Shown: positions 12,501-24,429, counted from the first letter of the stretch. The stretch: 64,000 nucleotides of DNA from Bolinopsis microptera (GCF_026151205.1 NC_087072.1:20426103-20490102), one strand, 5' to 3'. Made by a program: numbers and translations. Notes: a model not told the origin generated them from the letters alone.

Positions 12501-15500
12501 AAGACCCTTACCTACCTTACATGCGTGAACAGTGAACAGCCTAATGTTATACTAGCAGTTCCTCCTGAAAGAAGTGAGAAAGAGTCTTGCTGCGTCCCTG
12601 AACTCTTCGTCCTGTGCACACTGCACATCTGCACATCTGGTATTGTATTTACTGAAACAGCGGGAATTATGCACGTTGCACGCTTACATATTAATTACAA
12701 GACCATTAGTATTTCCTTTGCTCGGATAAGCGTATAATATCATCATCAAATGATGGTTAAATACCAATCAGGCATTGGGTCTACTATCTTCGACCACCTT
12801 ATTTTGATCAGACCATTCTGGAGACTTCTGTTTAGCATATAATAATATGTTTAGCATATACTAATATGTACAGTAGAGAGACTGTATCATTCTGAATAAT
12901 ACTCCAGAGTCGACTTATGTATAATGCTCTATCCAACCAATAACCATACACGGTCTGAAAGCTCTTTCTTAAAACTTTAAAACAAAAATGAATTACTGCA
13001 ATTACGTTTTAAACATATATGTCCGGATTACTGAACTGGCGGTCCTTTGCAGTATTGGATATAAGTTACTGGTGAGACAGCCGCTACAGTGAGGTGCCAC
13101 CTCACAACTGTACATCACTGGAGGTCACTAAACTTGAATCTCGTGCTTGATAAGCCAGCTCGGCTCAAGTTCAAATCGATGTCGTGCTTGCAGACTGTGT
13201 GTTTTCACACTGGCTAGCAGCATATCAGCATGATGGACTTGCTATCTAGATTGCACGATAATTTACTGTACATGTATGGTAATAGAGTGGGACACAGTGT
13301 ATATAAATGCTATCTGAGAATGTAGTCCTGGCAACCACAGGGAGGGGGGTGCTTAATTTACAACCCTTGTAGTTGTAACAACCTTCAATCTGTGGTAGTG
13401 GAATTAGAGGAGATTATTTTAGCGCACTAAAAAAAATAACACGTTATGTGTAGAGCCAGCCACAGACCATACAGGTATTTAAAGTATTGAGATATTGGTG
13501 TTGCGGTTTTAAAGTCTCCATAGTTTTAAGTTTACGATACATAAGATCATATCTTTTTTACAGACTCATTGTACTTAATTGTACATTTTAATGGTATATT
13601 GTCCTTTTTAACAAAGGGGTCAGGGGAACAGCATTGTTCTATGACCGTCCTTTTGAAGTCTTGTCTATAGAAGCTAAACTAAGTGGTTAACTTCAACTAA
13701 AGACTGTAGACCTATACACAATGTACTACCACATGGTTTCAATGTACATACCAAGGTTGACTCCCACAATTAATGGCTAATAATGTCAACTCTACACGTA
13801 TTAGGTAACGAAGGTAGGTGCTAATATAAATATCATTTCCGCATGTAAATATATACCTCCTTCTCCAGCTATTTGCTCTTCTTTAAGTCTGGGAGGATTT
13901 AGCAAACAGCAACAATTACATACCACCTGATTATAGTGTAACCAGTGTTCAGGTGTGGTGTTATTTGAAAACGTGAAGTGGGTATGCGGAGATCAGGTGA
14001 TATTTAAATGCTACTTAACTAACTGGAACAAGATTTAGCGCGATCTCACCGCTAGATTTCCAGCGCGATCTCACCGCTAGATTTCCATTCTTGTAGTTAG
14101 CTGAGGAATGGAAAGTGAACAGGTCTTAGTCTGCTCGCCACTTCTCCTGATCGGATATCAAATATCATCAGTTTTGGGACAAAACTACTGGTAGATCATT
14201 ACCCCAGAAGAAAGTACCCGGCGAAACTAATCCATGAAAACTAGACCCTTGGCCCTTGGCCCAATACTATTAACGATCGCTAGGCTACGTGATTACGTGA
14301 AGTATAATAGAGAGGAACATCAATTACTATAAGACTGCTGATCAGATCGGAATATTCAAATATCACACTAGCAGTTACAGTATAGTACGACATTTTGTGT
14401 TCAGAGAGAGCTCAGTTTGGTTTGTTTAGATCTATCATTATACCGGCACCTCCTGCGGCACCTCCTGCGGAGAGCTACATGAACTTTGTACATTTCTCCT
14501 AATCACATTGAACACTTATTATAGGGAGCTAGTCATGATCCTGGTCCCACACATCTTTGACTCGTTCACATTCTAAATCTTGTTTGGAATATCTGTTCGT
14601 TTTGTTGTTTCCTGCTACTGTTGTTATATTGTTTACTGTGGGGAGGTCCATTGCCTGCGGTATTGGTAGGAGCATGTTGTGCTGGTCTTGTTGAGTTCTA
14701 AATCTGACCTGTATGAGTGCAGTGCCATTTTGTGTGCCCTAATTCGGTTTTAAATTCGTGTAAAATCCCATTGTGCGGAGTTATTCCTATAAACATTATT
14801 CAAATCTTATTGATGTTTACGTCACTATTGTAGCTCACCCAATCACACCTCTTTTATAGAATCACGTGACTCACACCAACCAATTAGAATGGCAGACAAG
14901 ACCCCGTAATCCAGTTACAAATGTAAGATTCGCTCAAGTGATCGGAGCTATTTCTAGTGCTCCACAGTAGTTCATAACATAGTTCTTCACAACATGACTT
15001 CAAAGTTCAATTAAGACTGTCTTAGAATTCAACTTACGTTTCCATACCTGTGATTATGGTTGGATTTGGAGGTTAGATCTACGCCTAAATGTGGTTTAGG
15101 GTTTTATTCTGCATAACATGGCGTGGTCACTGTGGCTGCTATGTATTTTCCTACTTCTTATATATTTGGTTAACTTGGCAAATCTCCAACAAGCCATGCT
15201 AGTAAACCCTACATAATAGAACCAAGGTCACACATTCCTAAACAAACACACAAGCTCCGCATTTGGTATGTGAAGTATTGTGCGTGTGTGTTAGACTGTA
15301 AGACTGTCAGATCGGAAGTTTGGGTGTAGTTCATTTAGGGAGATAATGAAACACTTTGTTCTGATCTGGTTCCAAAACAAAAGATTAGCTTATAGCTTAC
15401 GATACACGTTATATAGCTTGGGTACTAGATTGTGTATTGTTAAGAAGTCTTAAGTTGGTAATGTGTAATTATTTTATGAGGCTGTAAGTTATTAATATGT

Positions 15501-17849
15501 TACAATGATAAGTTGTTACGTTGTAATGGTGTTTAACTCATGTAAACGGAATTATTGCATATAATTCAGGAATATTATAATACAAAGGTTTAGCAGCAAG
15601 ATGTGAGATGTAACTTGACTGTATTTTCCCCCTAACAACGTTATATTAGAATAAGTATATTAATTCAGGAATATGATCAAGTCGAATAGGCCAGTATTCC
15701 GCGTAAATATTCCCAAACAATTCAAGGAACCCTCTCTCAAGAAGGGGCCCATTTTCTGTACACTACTTTTCTTCTGAAAAGATGCTGTTCTCCAGCGGCA
15801 GCAGCTATATTCTTATTCTACAACCCGTACATTATCATGTAATATAGCTGGAGGTGGTCCAGATGTTCCGTAAATTAATCCATTTACGGGGTCCCCATCA
15901 TTTACGGGAGTGCAGACTGTAGTTCAGCTTAATGACTGGGGTTCAGTTACAAGGTGATTCGTCTACTGTGTTTTTCTGGCCGACTGAGGGGCTGGGCTTT
16001 ACTATGCGGTGCAATAATATTATGCTGGATATGTTATGTATTTCGCTCTATATTCATAAGGGAGTACTACAGAAGATTATAATAATCATTCAACAATGAC
16101 AAGTATATTGTTGTGTCTGAGCCGGAAAATCGCTGTATCTTGTGCCGGATTGTCGTAATTAGTGCATACATAGTGGTGGTTATAAAAAGCAATCAATTTG
16201 TCATGCAATAGATAATCAGCACATGAGTACACCAAGCTGTGTATTAACGGCAGAGTCAATCCTTGTTATAAGGAAGGTTGAAGTCTGGGGGTGATAGTTA
16301 CGCATGAATAGATTCTGGATATATGATCTAAGGAATGATGATGAAATATGAATATATATATTTGAATGTAATAATATGTTGACTGTAGTTCAAATGTGTG
16401 TGTCTGTGAGCCACTGTAAGGGTTTTCAGAACACTCAGGAAGAGCGAGAACATGTTTTAACTGTCTCGTTGGTGGTTCGGCTGTTGACACGTCTTAGTCT
16501 TCATCACGAAAAATAATAGAATATTAAGACGATTAAAACTTTTTGCGAACCAGTGTTAAAAGTTGTATTGCTGGCTTTTTTGTATGCATTACTGAACAAT
16601 TTCTCTGCCAACCTTTTTTAAAACCTAGTTCGGATGCAACATTATTGTAAAGCATATTTATAGCAATTACACATGATAATGAAGCCAAACCACTGGATAC
16701 TTACTTTAACTTACCACGAAGTGATGTTAAATCTATCCACTTTATGTGCATTATAATTTCGTCAAGCAATTGCATTTAACGGAGTAATTCTGAATAAGAA
16801 TCACAAATAAAGATCTACTGTACGGCTCACGAATTCGTCAAATTGGATCCACAGATTTGATTATATAATAGTCACCGTTATACATATATCAAAGGGAGCG
16901 TTCATAGTGTAACAGGAATCAGGGGTCATGACGATCTCACGCAGGATGTGTAGCATGATTAGGCAGTTTCTCTCATTTAAATACATTCACTCGATTAATT
17001 GATTAATGTTACTGTTCTGTTGGAGCCGTCCAGCTTTTCCCAGGAGAATTGAAATTTCGATTTTACAAATTTTGATTCAAACGTAGCGCGCGATAGACAT
17101 TATAATCAATTTTTGTGCGCGCCACGCGCGTTCTAAATTGGAAATGCGTAGATTTAAGTAATTTTCCACGAGACATTCATGTAAATTCGCATGTTTTGAA
17201 GTTTGAGAAATAAAGAGATAGTTTTTATCTTTTCGAGTATATAAACCAATTATGGTAATGATCAAGTTACCATTTCTGCCGTGCAGTGTTAAAATTTTTG
17301 AAATGTATATTAATTTTGATTCTGATTTTTGTCCCCAATTTGTTTCTCGCTTATTCACATTAATTTCAGATTTTCAAAGAGATCTGATCATGATGCAATC
17401 ATCTCGCAATTTGATATAGCACAAGTGTGTTATGTGTTGCCATGTAAGGTCTAATGAATGATCGTTTGGCTTAAATTAGATCTTGGTTGATTTTCTTCCG
17501 AAGCCAAAACCAAGTATAATAATAATAATCAAGCGTTAATTTTTACGGTTGAATTTTAGTTTATACCTGCTAATTGTACGAAAATGTGATGAAGAAATAA
17601 AAGTATAATTCCAGTAAAACATGTACGCTCAAGATTCTTTTAGAACTTATGAATCGATGAATCTAATTTTCAGGTTAATCTAAAATTACTTTTCCCGTTA
17701 TTTTGACGGATAATTATAAAATGCGTTTACCAGTTGCCTTACACCACAGTCAATTAATACATTAGTGTGTCATGCAGTAAAATTTGACGGTGGACCACGA
17801 ATTTTGACGGTAATTAGCAGCCTTGTAGGTTTTCAGAAGGGTTAAAGCA
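9541..17849. other. Long non-coding stretch, probably intron
   Basis: About 8 kb with no convincing exon on either strand. It contains short duplications (12833-12860; 14037-14086; 14444-14467) and AT-rich DNA. A 28-codon hydrophobic frame at 15118 and a minus-strand frame at 11030-11353 were considered and not called. Confidence 0.5.
14037..14086. repeat. 25-bp tandem duplication
   Basis: Two perfect adjacent copies (14037-14061, 14062-14086) of a unit beginning AGCGCGATCTCACCGC. Confidence 0.9.
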
Positions 17850-17855
17850 CAGCAA

Positions 17856-17984
17856 CCAATCAGGACATATCTTCAAGATCACGTGCGACCACGGAACCAA
17901 ACACCCGCCGTCTATAAAAGTAGACATGCTTCGTTGCAGCGTGGTAATGACTTTTTCCTCTTAACTATGTTAGTGATAAATAAA
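17856..17984 (+). promoter_or_regulatory. CCAAT + TATAAAA promoter-like segment (possible solo-LTR remnant)
   Basis: CCAAT at 17856-17860 is followed by TATAAAA at 17913-17919, placing a start site near 17945. This is about 575 bp upstream of the MSWKD.. ATG at 18523, so it could drive that isoform, with a 5' UTR intron using a donor near 18141 and the acceptor at 18496. However, AATAAA follows only 66 bp after the TATA box (17979-17984). That promoter-then-polyA spacing is typical of retrotransposon long terminal repeats. I could not fix TG...CA ends or a target duplication. Confidence 0.4.
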
Positions 17985-18496
17985 GCTTTTTTCTACCTTC
18001 GTGTCAACTGGCAGAGCCAATGGAAAGGCCGGGTTTAAGAAACATGTGGTGTAGAATGCACTTATCAAACATCGGTTCTGTTTCATGCGAGCTTAGCCAA
18101 ACGTTTGCTCTACACTACTCTTTAGTGTTGTTCCAGTCTTGTAAGTCGCAAGACGTCTATTTTGATGTGTCTAAACTAATCCTTTTAAAACCTTTTCAAA
18201 CAGAAAATTGTCTGTTTTGAATTTTCACACCTGCATTTTACATGCCCGCGTGGCTTTGATATCTTTAATATAAATTTGTCACCTAATTTATAATTGGACT
18301 TATGTAAAGTTTAATAAGATGTTGAAAAATGAAGTTCCTAAGGTGCAGGGTGCAAACCTTGAACTGACCAACATCCGCATTACGATTTATCCATTAGCTA
18401 CTGTATAGTGTATAGTGCATAGTGCATACAATGCTCTTAAGAGAATTGATACCCTCAAAAACTGCTTACAGAGTACAACATAATACATTTCAACAG

Positions 18497-19162
18497 TTCA
18501 CATAAGATATGTAGTGAGAGGAATGTCGTGGAAAGACCGACAGAAGACAAGCAGTGCTGGCTCAGTACCCTCCTGGAAACAAAAGCAAGGAGAGAGAGCT
18601 GCTGCTGCTGATAACGAGCCCCCTTGGAAGAAACAGCTTAAGAAGACTGGAGCAAGTACTACGGAGGATAATGTGCCTGCTTGGAAGAAAAACTTGAAGA
18701 AGACAGGACCAAAGAAGGGTGATGAGCCTGAACAGGAGGCACCGTGGAAAGTGAATCTGAAGAAGTCCCAGGCTGTCGAGAAAACTGCTGAAGAGAGTAA
18801 TCCTGACTGGAAAGATGCTAAATTGAAGAAAACAGAGGCCGAAAAGAGGGAAGCCGAGAAACAAAGTCTGAATTATACGCTAAAACCAGTAGAGGTTCAG
18901 GCCAGTTCAGCTTCAGAAGAAAGTCCAGAATGGAAAGATGCTCAATTGAAGAAAACAGAGGCTGAAAAGAGGGAGGCAGAGAAAAACAGTCTTGATTGCA
19001 ACCTGAAACCTGTGGAGAAAAACATTGTGGACCAACCTGTCGTTGAAGTCTCTTCTACGAGCAAAACAGTCGAAGTCTCTTCTACGAGCAGAACAGTTGA
19101 AGTTTCTTCTACGAGTAAAACAGATGTAATTGTTAACATTGGACAGGGTTCCAAACGTAACA
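18497..19162 (+). CDS. Exon of W-K-x-x-L-K-K repeats
   Basis: The likely initiator ATG is at 18523 (MSWKDRQKTSSAG). The frame is open back to a phase-1 acceptor (AACAG|TTC) at 18496, so the exon can be initiating or internal. It ends at A|GTAAGT in phase 1. It encodes about six copies of a short motif: PSWKQKQ, PPWKKQLKKTG, PAWKKNLKKTG, APWKVNLKKSQ, then two longer units PDWKDAKLKKTEAEKREAE and PEWKDAQLKKTEAEKREAE, each followed by a NxxLKPV tail. Three near-identical VEVSSTSKT nonapeptides follow. The protein is highly charged and predicted disordered, as in linear-motif regions of giant cytoskeletal or muscle proteins; I cannot name the partner. Reading past the donor gives hydrophobic intron sequence. 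Confidence 0.8.
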
Positions 19163-19925
19163 GTAAGTACCGGGCCTTTTTATGTTGCATTAATTTATCT
19201 GTCATGACTCTCCACCAAAGTTCATTCCTTATACATTCCATTAGTCGTTGTAATGTGCAGCCTGCAAACGGTAAAACTATTTATTTTTTTTCCCGTTCGT
19301 TTTGCTATCACCGAAAATCAATATGTCAAATACACATTGCATTCTTTATCCGGTTCCAATTATTAAACACTTCTGGGACAGAGTTTTATTAGATTAGCTG
19401 TCATGCGGTAAGATTTGCATCTTCAGACACAGTGCTGTCTTGTCACGAGGCCTATAGTTAGCAAGCTTCACACTATTTCAACCAATTGTAGCACTAAGTA
19501 GTTCGGCAAAGTGGCTTTGAAACGACTCTAAATTTTAAAGCCAATCACTGAAACGAGTTTTCCAATGTTCATTGCCTCTATTTTTACATGTCTCTGCAAT
19601 TACATAATACATCAACACCCACTATATAGTAGTATAAGTTTGGTACAAGTCAGGACACACAAATATCATGAATAATTCCTTTTGGTCGTGTTCTTTGGCT
19701 TCAGTTCCCAGTGCTTACTTGACGTTGTACAATGTTGATAACAGTAAACATTACTCCCTGCCTATAATGAACGTGTTTTGACGTGCTACTAGGTGTTAAG
19801 TTTGCTATTTATAATTGAGCTGTCACTCACATAATCATATCATTTAGTTACGGCCGGGTTTTGACTTGCTGTTTTGTAGTTGTTGTGTTGTACTTCACTT
19901 CTTTGCTCTGACGTTGTTCCCCCAG

Positions 19926-20138
19926 ATCAACAATCTACAGGTTTAGTTGTGGATGTTCAGATGGAGGTGGCCGCTCCCAAGCCCAAGACATTTGTTCTGG
20001 AGCTTACAGAGCAGGAGTGGAAGGATAACCAAGCTATGGGAGCTTTTGCTGGCATGAAGATTTCATACACCATGGAGGGAGAGAAGTATAAGATCGAGAT
20101 GACCGCTGAGCAGTACGAGAAATACAAGAAGAATTGCG
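19926..20138 (+). CDS. ~50-residue module exon 1
   Basis: Acceptor CCCCCAG at 19925 and donor G|GTTAGT after 20138; the exon is 213 nt and phase 1-1. A short leader is followed by the first module, FVLELTEQEWKDNQ, GAFAGMKISYTM and YKIEMTAEQYEKYKKN. The module has two related strand-plus-EQ[WY] halves around a G-x-F-x-G-L/M-x-I core. No known domain recognised. Confidence 0.85.
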
Positions 20139-20268
20139 GTTAGTGACAGCTCATAATTTCGATCCTCCCAAATTTTCACGGGGTCTGCAGACACCCTATC
20201 AGGTTTCATCAGTTCATCGCAATGTACAGTTGAGTTTGAATCGTCCGGTTGATTTGTTATGTTCCCAG

Positions 20269-20427
20269 AAAACCCGGGCTATGTACTGCGACTGAGTGAA
20301 GAGGAGTGGCAGGAGCACCAAGCTAATGCTATGTTTGCTGGCCTCAAGATATCTTACACCATGGACAATGGTACGTATGTGGTCAGACTCACTGATGAAC
20401 AATACGAGGAATACAAGAAGAATTCAG
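20269..20427 (+). CDS. ~50-residue module exon 2
   Basis: Acceptor TTCCCAG at 20268 and donor G|GTACGT after 20427; 159 nt, phase 1-1, encoding one module and little else. It carries YVLRLSEEEWQEHQ, AMFAGLKISYTM and YVVRLTDEQYEEYKKN. It is the closest relative of the preceding module. Confidence 0.88.
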
Positions 20428-20593
20428 GTACGTGTTCGAATTTCATTAATTTTAGTTTTAATTTTTCTATTTCCGGTGCTCATTAACAATCTTTTCCGTA
20501 TCGAATTTTTGTGTATCATTTTGTATCTACCTTGATGACATACTACGTTGGTAATTATTTCTGGAATTGCTATTAGAAAAAGTAAATTGTAAG

Positions 20594-20797
20594 GTGGCTA
20601 CTCCCTGTGCCTCACAACGGAGCAGTACGAAGAACTCCAGAAGTACAACGTGTTCGTCGGGATAAACATCACCTACACAATGCAGAATGGCAACTACGTG
20701 ATCAAGATGACTAATGCTGAGTACCAGATATACCTGAAAAACAGACAAATAGCCGGTCCGATAACCTCAATGCAATATAACATTACTATGGCTGCAG
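20594..20797 (+). CDS. ~50-residue module exon 3
   Basis: 204 nt, phase 1-1, donor G|GTAGGG. The module reads YSLCLTTEQYEELQ, NVFVGINITYTM and YVIKMTNAEYQIYLKN, followed by a ~20-residue tail ending in NITMAA. The acceptor (ATTGTAAG at 20593) has a weak pyrimidine tract, so the exon may be regulated; frame and similarity support it. Confidence 0.78.
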
Positions 20798-21009
20798 GTA
20801 GGGTTTCTGTACACGTCAGAGATTGTGTTCTCGAATAGTTTTATCTTCATGCAAGCATTGAAAGCATACAGTTACACATGTTTTCTTTAACCGCCTTAAT
20901 TGAATTTAGCCTGTGCCTGTGGTATTATTCGACCAAAAAGATTCATTCAACACTTCTATCAGTCACCATAAAACTGCTAGTTAATCAACATTTTTGTTTC
21001 AAAAATTAG

Positions 21010-21216
21010 ATGGCTGGTACAATGTACACCTGACCCCCGAGCTGTGGAATTCCATGCTGGATAACGGCAAGTTTTGTGGTCTTGAAGTGCACTACACTGT
21101 GGAGGAAGCTGGGGACTATGTGGTGAAACTATCCCAGCAGCAATATGAGCAGTTTGTAAGCTACAGATCCAAAGGGGAAGCCTCAAGCGATGTGTTTTCT
21201 GTCACAGTCGACCCGA
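21010..21216 (+). CDS. ~50-residue module exon 4
   Basis: 207 nt, phase 1-1, acceptor AAAATTAG, donor A|GTAAGT. It encodes YNVHLTPELWNSML, GKFCGLEVHYTV and YVVKLSQQQYEQFVSY, then a Ser-rich tail ending in FSVTVDP. The tail pattern (short strand with alternating hydrophobics) recurs in exons 3, 5, 6 and 7. Confidence 0.86.
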
Positions 21217-21325
21217 GTAAGTTAGGACAACCATTGTCTACCCCAGTGTTAAAGTTACTTGCTGCTTTATAACCATGGTGCAGTTAAATAAGTCATCATG
21301 TCTCCTAACAATGTCTCCTCATAAG

Positions 21326-21547
21326 GTGGCAAATACGTATTGGGTCTAGCTGAAGATCAGTATAAGACTCTTGTCTCCATCGGCTCCTTCAAGAACCTGG
21401 AGATCAAGGTATCAGTAGGCTCTGATAGGTCCCACACAGTGATCATGTCTAAAGAGGATTACAACACCTTTCTGACGAGACATTCTGGATCTGGAGGGTC
21501 TAATGAGGATGTTGGAAAACAGTTTAACATCGGTATTTGTCCCGAGA
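21326..21547 (+). CDS. ~50-residue module exon 5
   Basis: 222 nt, phase 1-1, acceptor TCATAAG, donor A|GTAAGT. The module reads YVLGLAEDQYKTLV, GSFKNLEIKVSV and HTVIMSKEDYNTFLTR, with a Gly/Ser tail ending QFNIGICPE. The Penelope-like element lies in the intron that follows. Confidence 0.85.
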
Positions 21548-22036
21548 GTAAGTTGCATGCTGGTCTGAAGTTTTTGTTTGAAAAAAGGCAGGTCTTATTA
21601 AGAGTCGCATGCTACCATCAAGATATTTTGTTTTGAAGAAAGATGAGTCTACATCGCATGCTATCGTCTGTATTTCTACGATATACGGCTAATAATCTGA
21701 ATGCATGATCCCGAACATCTTACCCGGGAATAGAAGGACGTTTCTCGCCGAATACTGGATGCTGATTTCACCCTGTTAATAGCAACTGTATTCTACCGTC
21801 GAATAAAGCCGAAATTCCTGAGATAAAGTTTAACATGTCTGCAGTCTATGAAAACTCACCTCAGATTTCTGTGTCCATTACCTTCGTAACAACTTTCACT
21901 ACATGTTTTATGTTCTTCATACATTTAAACACAAACCAACCAGACGGTTTCGCTGCAACAACCAGCTAACATTCCACATATTTGCGTGTCAAATAACGGA
22001 GTAGTTCGCTGTTTATTAGTCTCATGATTGAAATAC

Positions 22037-24306
22037 TGATATCTGGATATTATCCGGTTGGAAGAGACAAGGACAAGTGAAACAAGGAAGTTAGGAGTAA
22101 GGGCAAATTTTCGGCGTCAACGCCATCTTCAGGCTAAAATTGTTATAAATGTTAGTATATAATAAATGCTTCTATACTAGTTAAAATGCTAAATTAAAAT
22201 TACACACACTGAATACAGGTTACATCAAATGGTATTGTACATTACATTGAAAATAGTGATGTACACACGTTTTACACTCTGTCCAAGTACATAATATCTA
22301 CTGAACAGCAGGGTCGTGTGCTATTTGTTTAAATTTGTCTTTGAATATGTTGTAAAAGAAATCCCTTAAGCTTCTCGCACTCTTCTTTGTTATTGATACT
22401 AGGTTTAAATAAATTAATGTAGTAAGCTTCTGTCACTTTACGTTTAATGGTGCTATATAAGTTAATTTCTAAAATATCGAAGGAAATATCTGGTTCTATG
22501 TTATCGTGAAACTCTGAATAATGAGCAGCCAACGCATTATCAGGATAGGTTAAAGGCCTGTTGACTGCTCTTCGATGCTCTGAAAATCTATCGTGTGCTG
22601 TTCTACTCGTTTCCCCTATATATAGCTCTTGACATAATTTACACGTAACTTTGTATATGACACATTTTGGTTTGCAGTCGTGATTTGTTGTGATGAGTGG
22701 ACATATGATACAGTTTGGTATGGTGCAGTGTGGTTTGTCGTGTGGTCGTGATGAACATAAGATCTCTGAGAGTTTCTTACCTGGTGTGAATATGAATTTG
22801 ACCGGTAAGTTGTGTGAGAGGGCAAATTGAGTGACTTCTTTGGAAAATGGCTCGTTGATGAATGGTAGAGTGCATGTTACGTGGTCGGTATCTTGTATGT
22901 TTGATGATGAAGGGTTATGACGTGTTGTAGGTGAGAGAGGGTGAAGTCGTCCTGTTTTGTTTATACGTCGTGGGTCTTGGTAACCGTTGTTGACCAACAA
23001 GTTGTCTACTATCTTCATGGACTCTTCTTTATACTCTGGTGTTGATGAGCAAAAAGCAGCCGTTTTGTAGAAGTTCTTGATGGTTGCTACTTTAGTTCCC
23101 TCATTGTGGTGGCTGTTGGCGTGCAGTGTGATATTCTTTTTCTGCTTCTTTCTGTAGAATTTGTGGTGTAGTGTTCCCTGTTCGTCGATCTTTATCTGGG
23201 TGTCGAGGAATGGGGTGAAATCCTGACGGCTTTCCGGATAGTCAATTTCCCATTTGAGCAACTGGTCTGGGTCCTCGTTTGAGATGGACTCCACTATCCT
23301 CAGAGCTTCTTCTTTGGAGCTGGCTAGACTCCCGGCATCATCCACGTATCTCCGGTAGAATGAGACGTGTAAATCAGTGTAAATCGATCTTCTCTCGAAC
23401 ATATATACTCGTACTATCGCTCCTATTGGTGATGGTTGGCACCCCATGAAGAGACCAATTTTCTGGAGGTAGAGTCTTGAGTGATATGTAAAATATGAGT
23501 TGGTGAAGACGAATTCAAGGATCTTGTGGATGTGCGTGAGTGTTAGACCCCAGGTGTCGAGGTCTTCCCAATGTTCTTCGGTGAGTGTAATGAGGTCTTG
23601 AATGCAGCCACTGATGTTGATGTTTGTGTACAGTGCTGTGACGTCAGCTGTGAAGAATGAGAGACCTGAGAGTTGTTGATGTGACATGTTTTGAAGGTCT
23701 TCTAGGTGAGTGTGTATATTGCTCAGGTGAGATGGAACATGATTAAGCAGAGGAGATAGAATAGATTTAACAATCCAAGCAAGCTTCTCAGAAGGGGAAT
23801 TTATACAAGACACAATTGGACGTATTTTACAATTAGAAATAATATCTACATCTGAAACTAAGACATTACAATCAAATTTATGAGTTTTCTGTATTAAATA
23901 AATAGTCGGTAGTTGGGTATTTTGTGATTTAAATAAGTCTACTGTTTTGCTGTCATAATTACACATCCTACTTATCTCTGTCCATAACACATTACTCTCA
24001 GTCTCTAGTCTCTCAGTAACCCTGTTGATGAGGCGGCTGTAGGAGACTTCTGAGGGGTTTGCTATTGGTTGGATCCGATTTTGTCGCGTGGTGGTAGGTG
24101 CAACGTAGGTGTACGCTTCTTGCGAGGTCATGTCTGACAGATGTTTCTGCGTAATCTGCTGTTGTACTCCACTGCTCATTATCACAAACTCACCCCCCTT
24201 GTCGCTTCTCGAGAAGTGGAGTTCTTCTTTTCTTGCAATCAAGGATTTGAGTCCCTCCCGTTGTTTTGCTGTTAGGTTAGAGGGTACTTTACTGTGTTCT
24301 AATCTG
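22037..24306 (-). repeat. Left arm of 2270-bp inverted repeat
   Basis: Reverse complement of 24429-26698, with equal length and no difference noticed by eye. It covers most of the retroelement coding region, its 3' UTR and the hammerhead-like segment. Confidence 0.92.
22109..22132 (-). ncRNA. Hammerhead-ribozyme-like core (left PLE copy)
   Basis: On the minus strand: CTGAAGA, one T, the hairpin GGCG-TTGA-CGCC, then GAAA. This is the arrangement of the conserved hammerhead core around stem II (CUGANGA...GAAA). Penelope-like elements are known to carry hammerhead motifs in their terminal repeats. Stems I and III and the cleavage site could not be defined by eye. Confidence 0.5.
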
Positions 24307-24428
24307 GTGTTAATGATGTAACACAGTTGGCGGAGGTGATGTTCCATGGCGAGGTTGGTGGTGGGTGGAGCACCAGCAAACGGTCGTTGAAATGGCACGT
24401 TTTTCGACTTAATAAATGCGAAGCTGGT
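22329..24428 (-). CDS. Penelope-like reverse transcriptase with GIY-YIG endonuclease (left copy, 5'-truncated)
   Basis: About 700 codons are open on the minus strand, ending at TAA (22329-22331). Motifs in order: FFTADVTALYTNI (RT palm), GLFMGCQPSPIGAI (PLE-type motif), SFYRRYVDDAG with the catalytic YVDD pair, FLDTQI, then a Cys/His cluster CTIPNCIICP, and the GIY-YIG domain seen as CVIYKVTCKLCQELYIGETSR with downstream R...EHRRAV. This RT plus GIY-YIG order defines EN-containing Penelope-like elements, which are telomerase-related retroelements. The first in-element Met is at 24347, but coding continues upstream to the junction, so the true N-terminus is lost. The frame runs on to 24626 only because the inverted copy happens to be open; those residues are not natural. 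Confidence 0.9.
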   Translation of the reverse strand, partial: TSFAFIKSKNVPFQRPFAGAPPTTNLAMEHHLRQLCYIINTRLEHSKVPSNLTAKQREGLKSLIARKEELHFSRSDKGGEFVIMSSGVQQQITQKHLSDMTSQEAYTYVAPTTTRQNRIQPIANPSEVSYSRLINRVTERLETESNVLWTEISRMCNYDSKTVDLFKSQNTQLPTIYLIQKTHKFDCNVLVSDVDIISNCKIRPIVSCINSPSEKLAWIVKSILSPLLNHVPSHLSNIHTHLEDLQNMSHQQLSGLSFFTADVTALYTNINISGCIQDLITLTEEHWEDLDTWGLTLTHIHKILEFVFTNSYFTYHSRLYLQKIGLFMGCQPSPIGAIVRVYMFERRSIYTDLHVSFYRRYVDDAGSLASSKEEALRIVESISNEDPDQLLKWEIDYPESRQDFTPFLDTQIKIDEQGTLHHKFYRKKQKKNITLHANSHHNEGTKVATIKNFYKTAAFCSSTPEYKEESMKIVDNLLVNNGYQDPRRINKTGRLHPLSPTTRHNPSSSNIQDTDHVTCTLPFINEPFSKEVTQFALSHNLPVKFIFTPGKKLSEILCSSRPHDKPHCTIPNCIICPLITTNHDCKPKCVIYKVTCKLCQELYIGETSRTAHDRFSEHRRAVNRPLTYPDNALAAHYSEFHDNIEPDISFDILEINLYSTIKRKVTEAYYINLFKPSINNKEECEKLKGFLLQHIQRQI

Positions 24429-24429
24429 C

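Noticed and set aside
13160..13190. tRNA B-box-like GTTCAAATC
   Set aside because: No matching A box, acceptor stem or cloverleaf around it; no tRNA found in the window.
15118..15216. Short hydrophobic frame (MAWSLWLLCIFLLLIYLVNL), signal-anchor-like
   Set aside because: Its only donor is in phase 0, incompatible with the phase-1 acceptors downstream, and the frame stops after a few more codons.
18020..18220. 66-codon frame downstream of the TATA box
   Set aside because: No domain and no in-frame donor to known exons; at most an upstream open frame in a 5' UTR.
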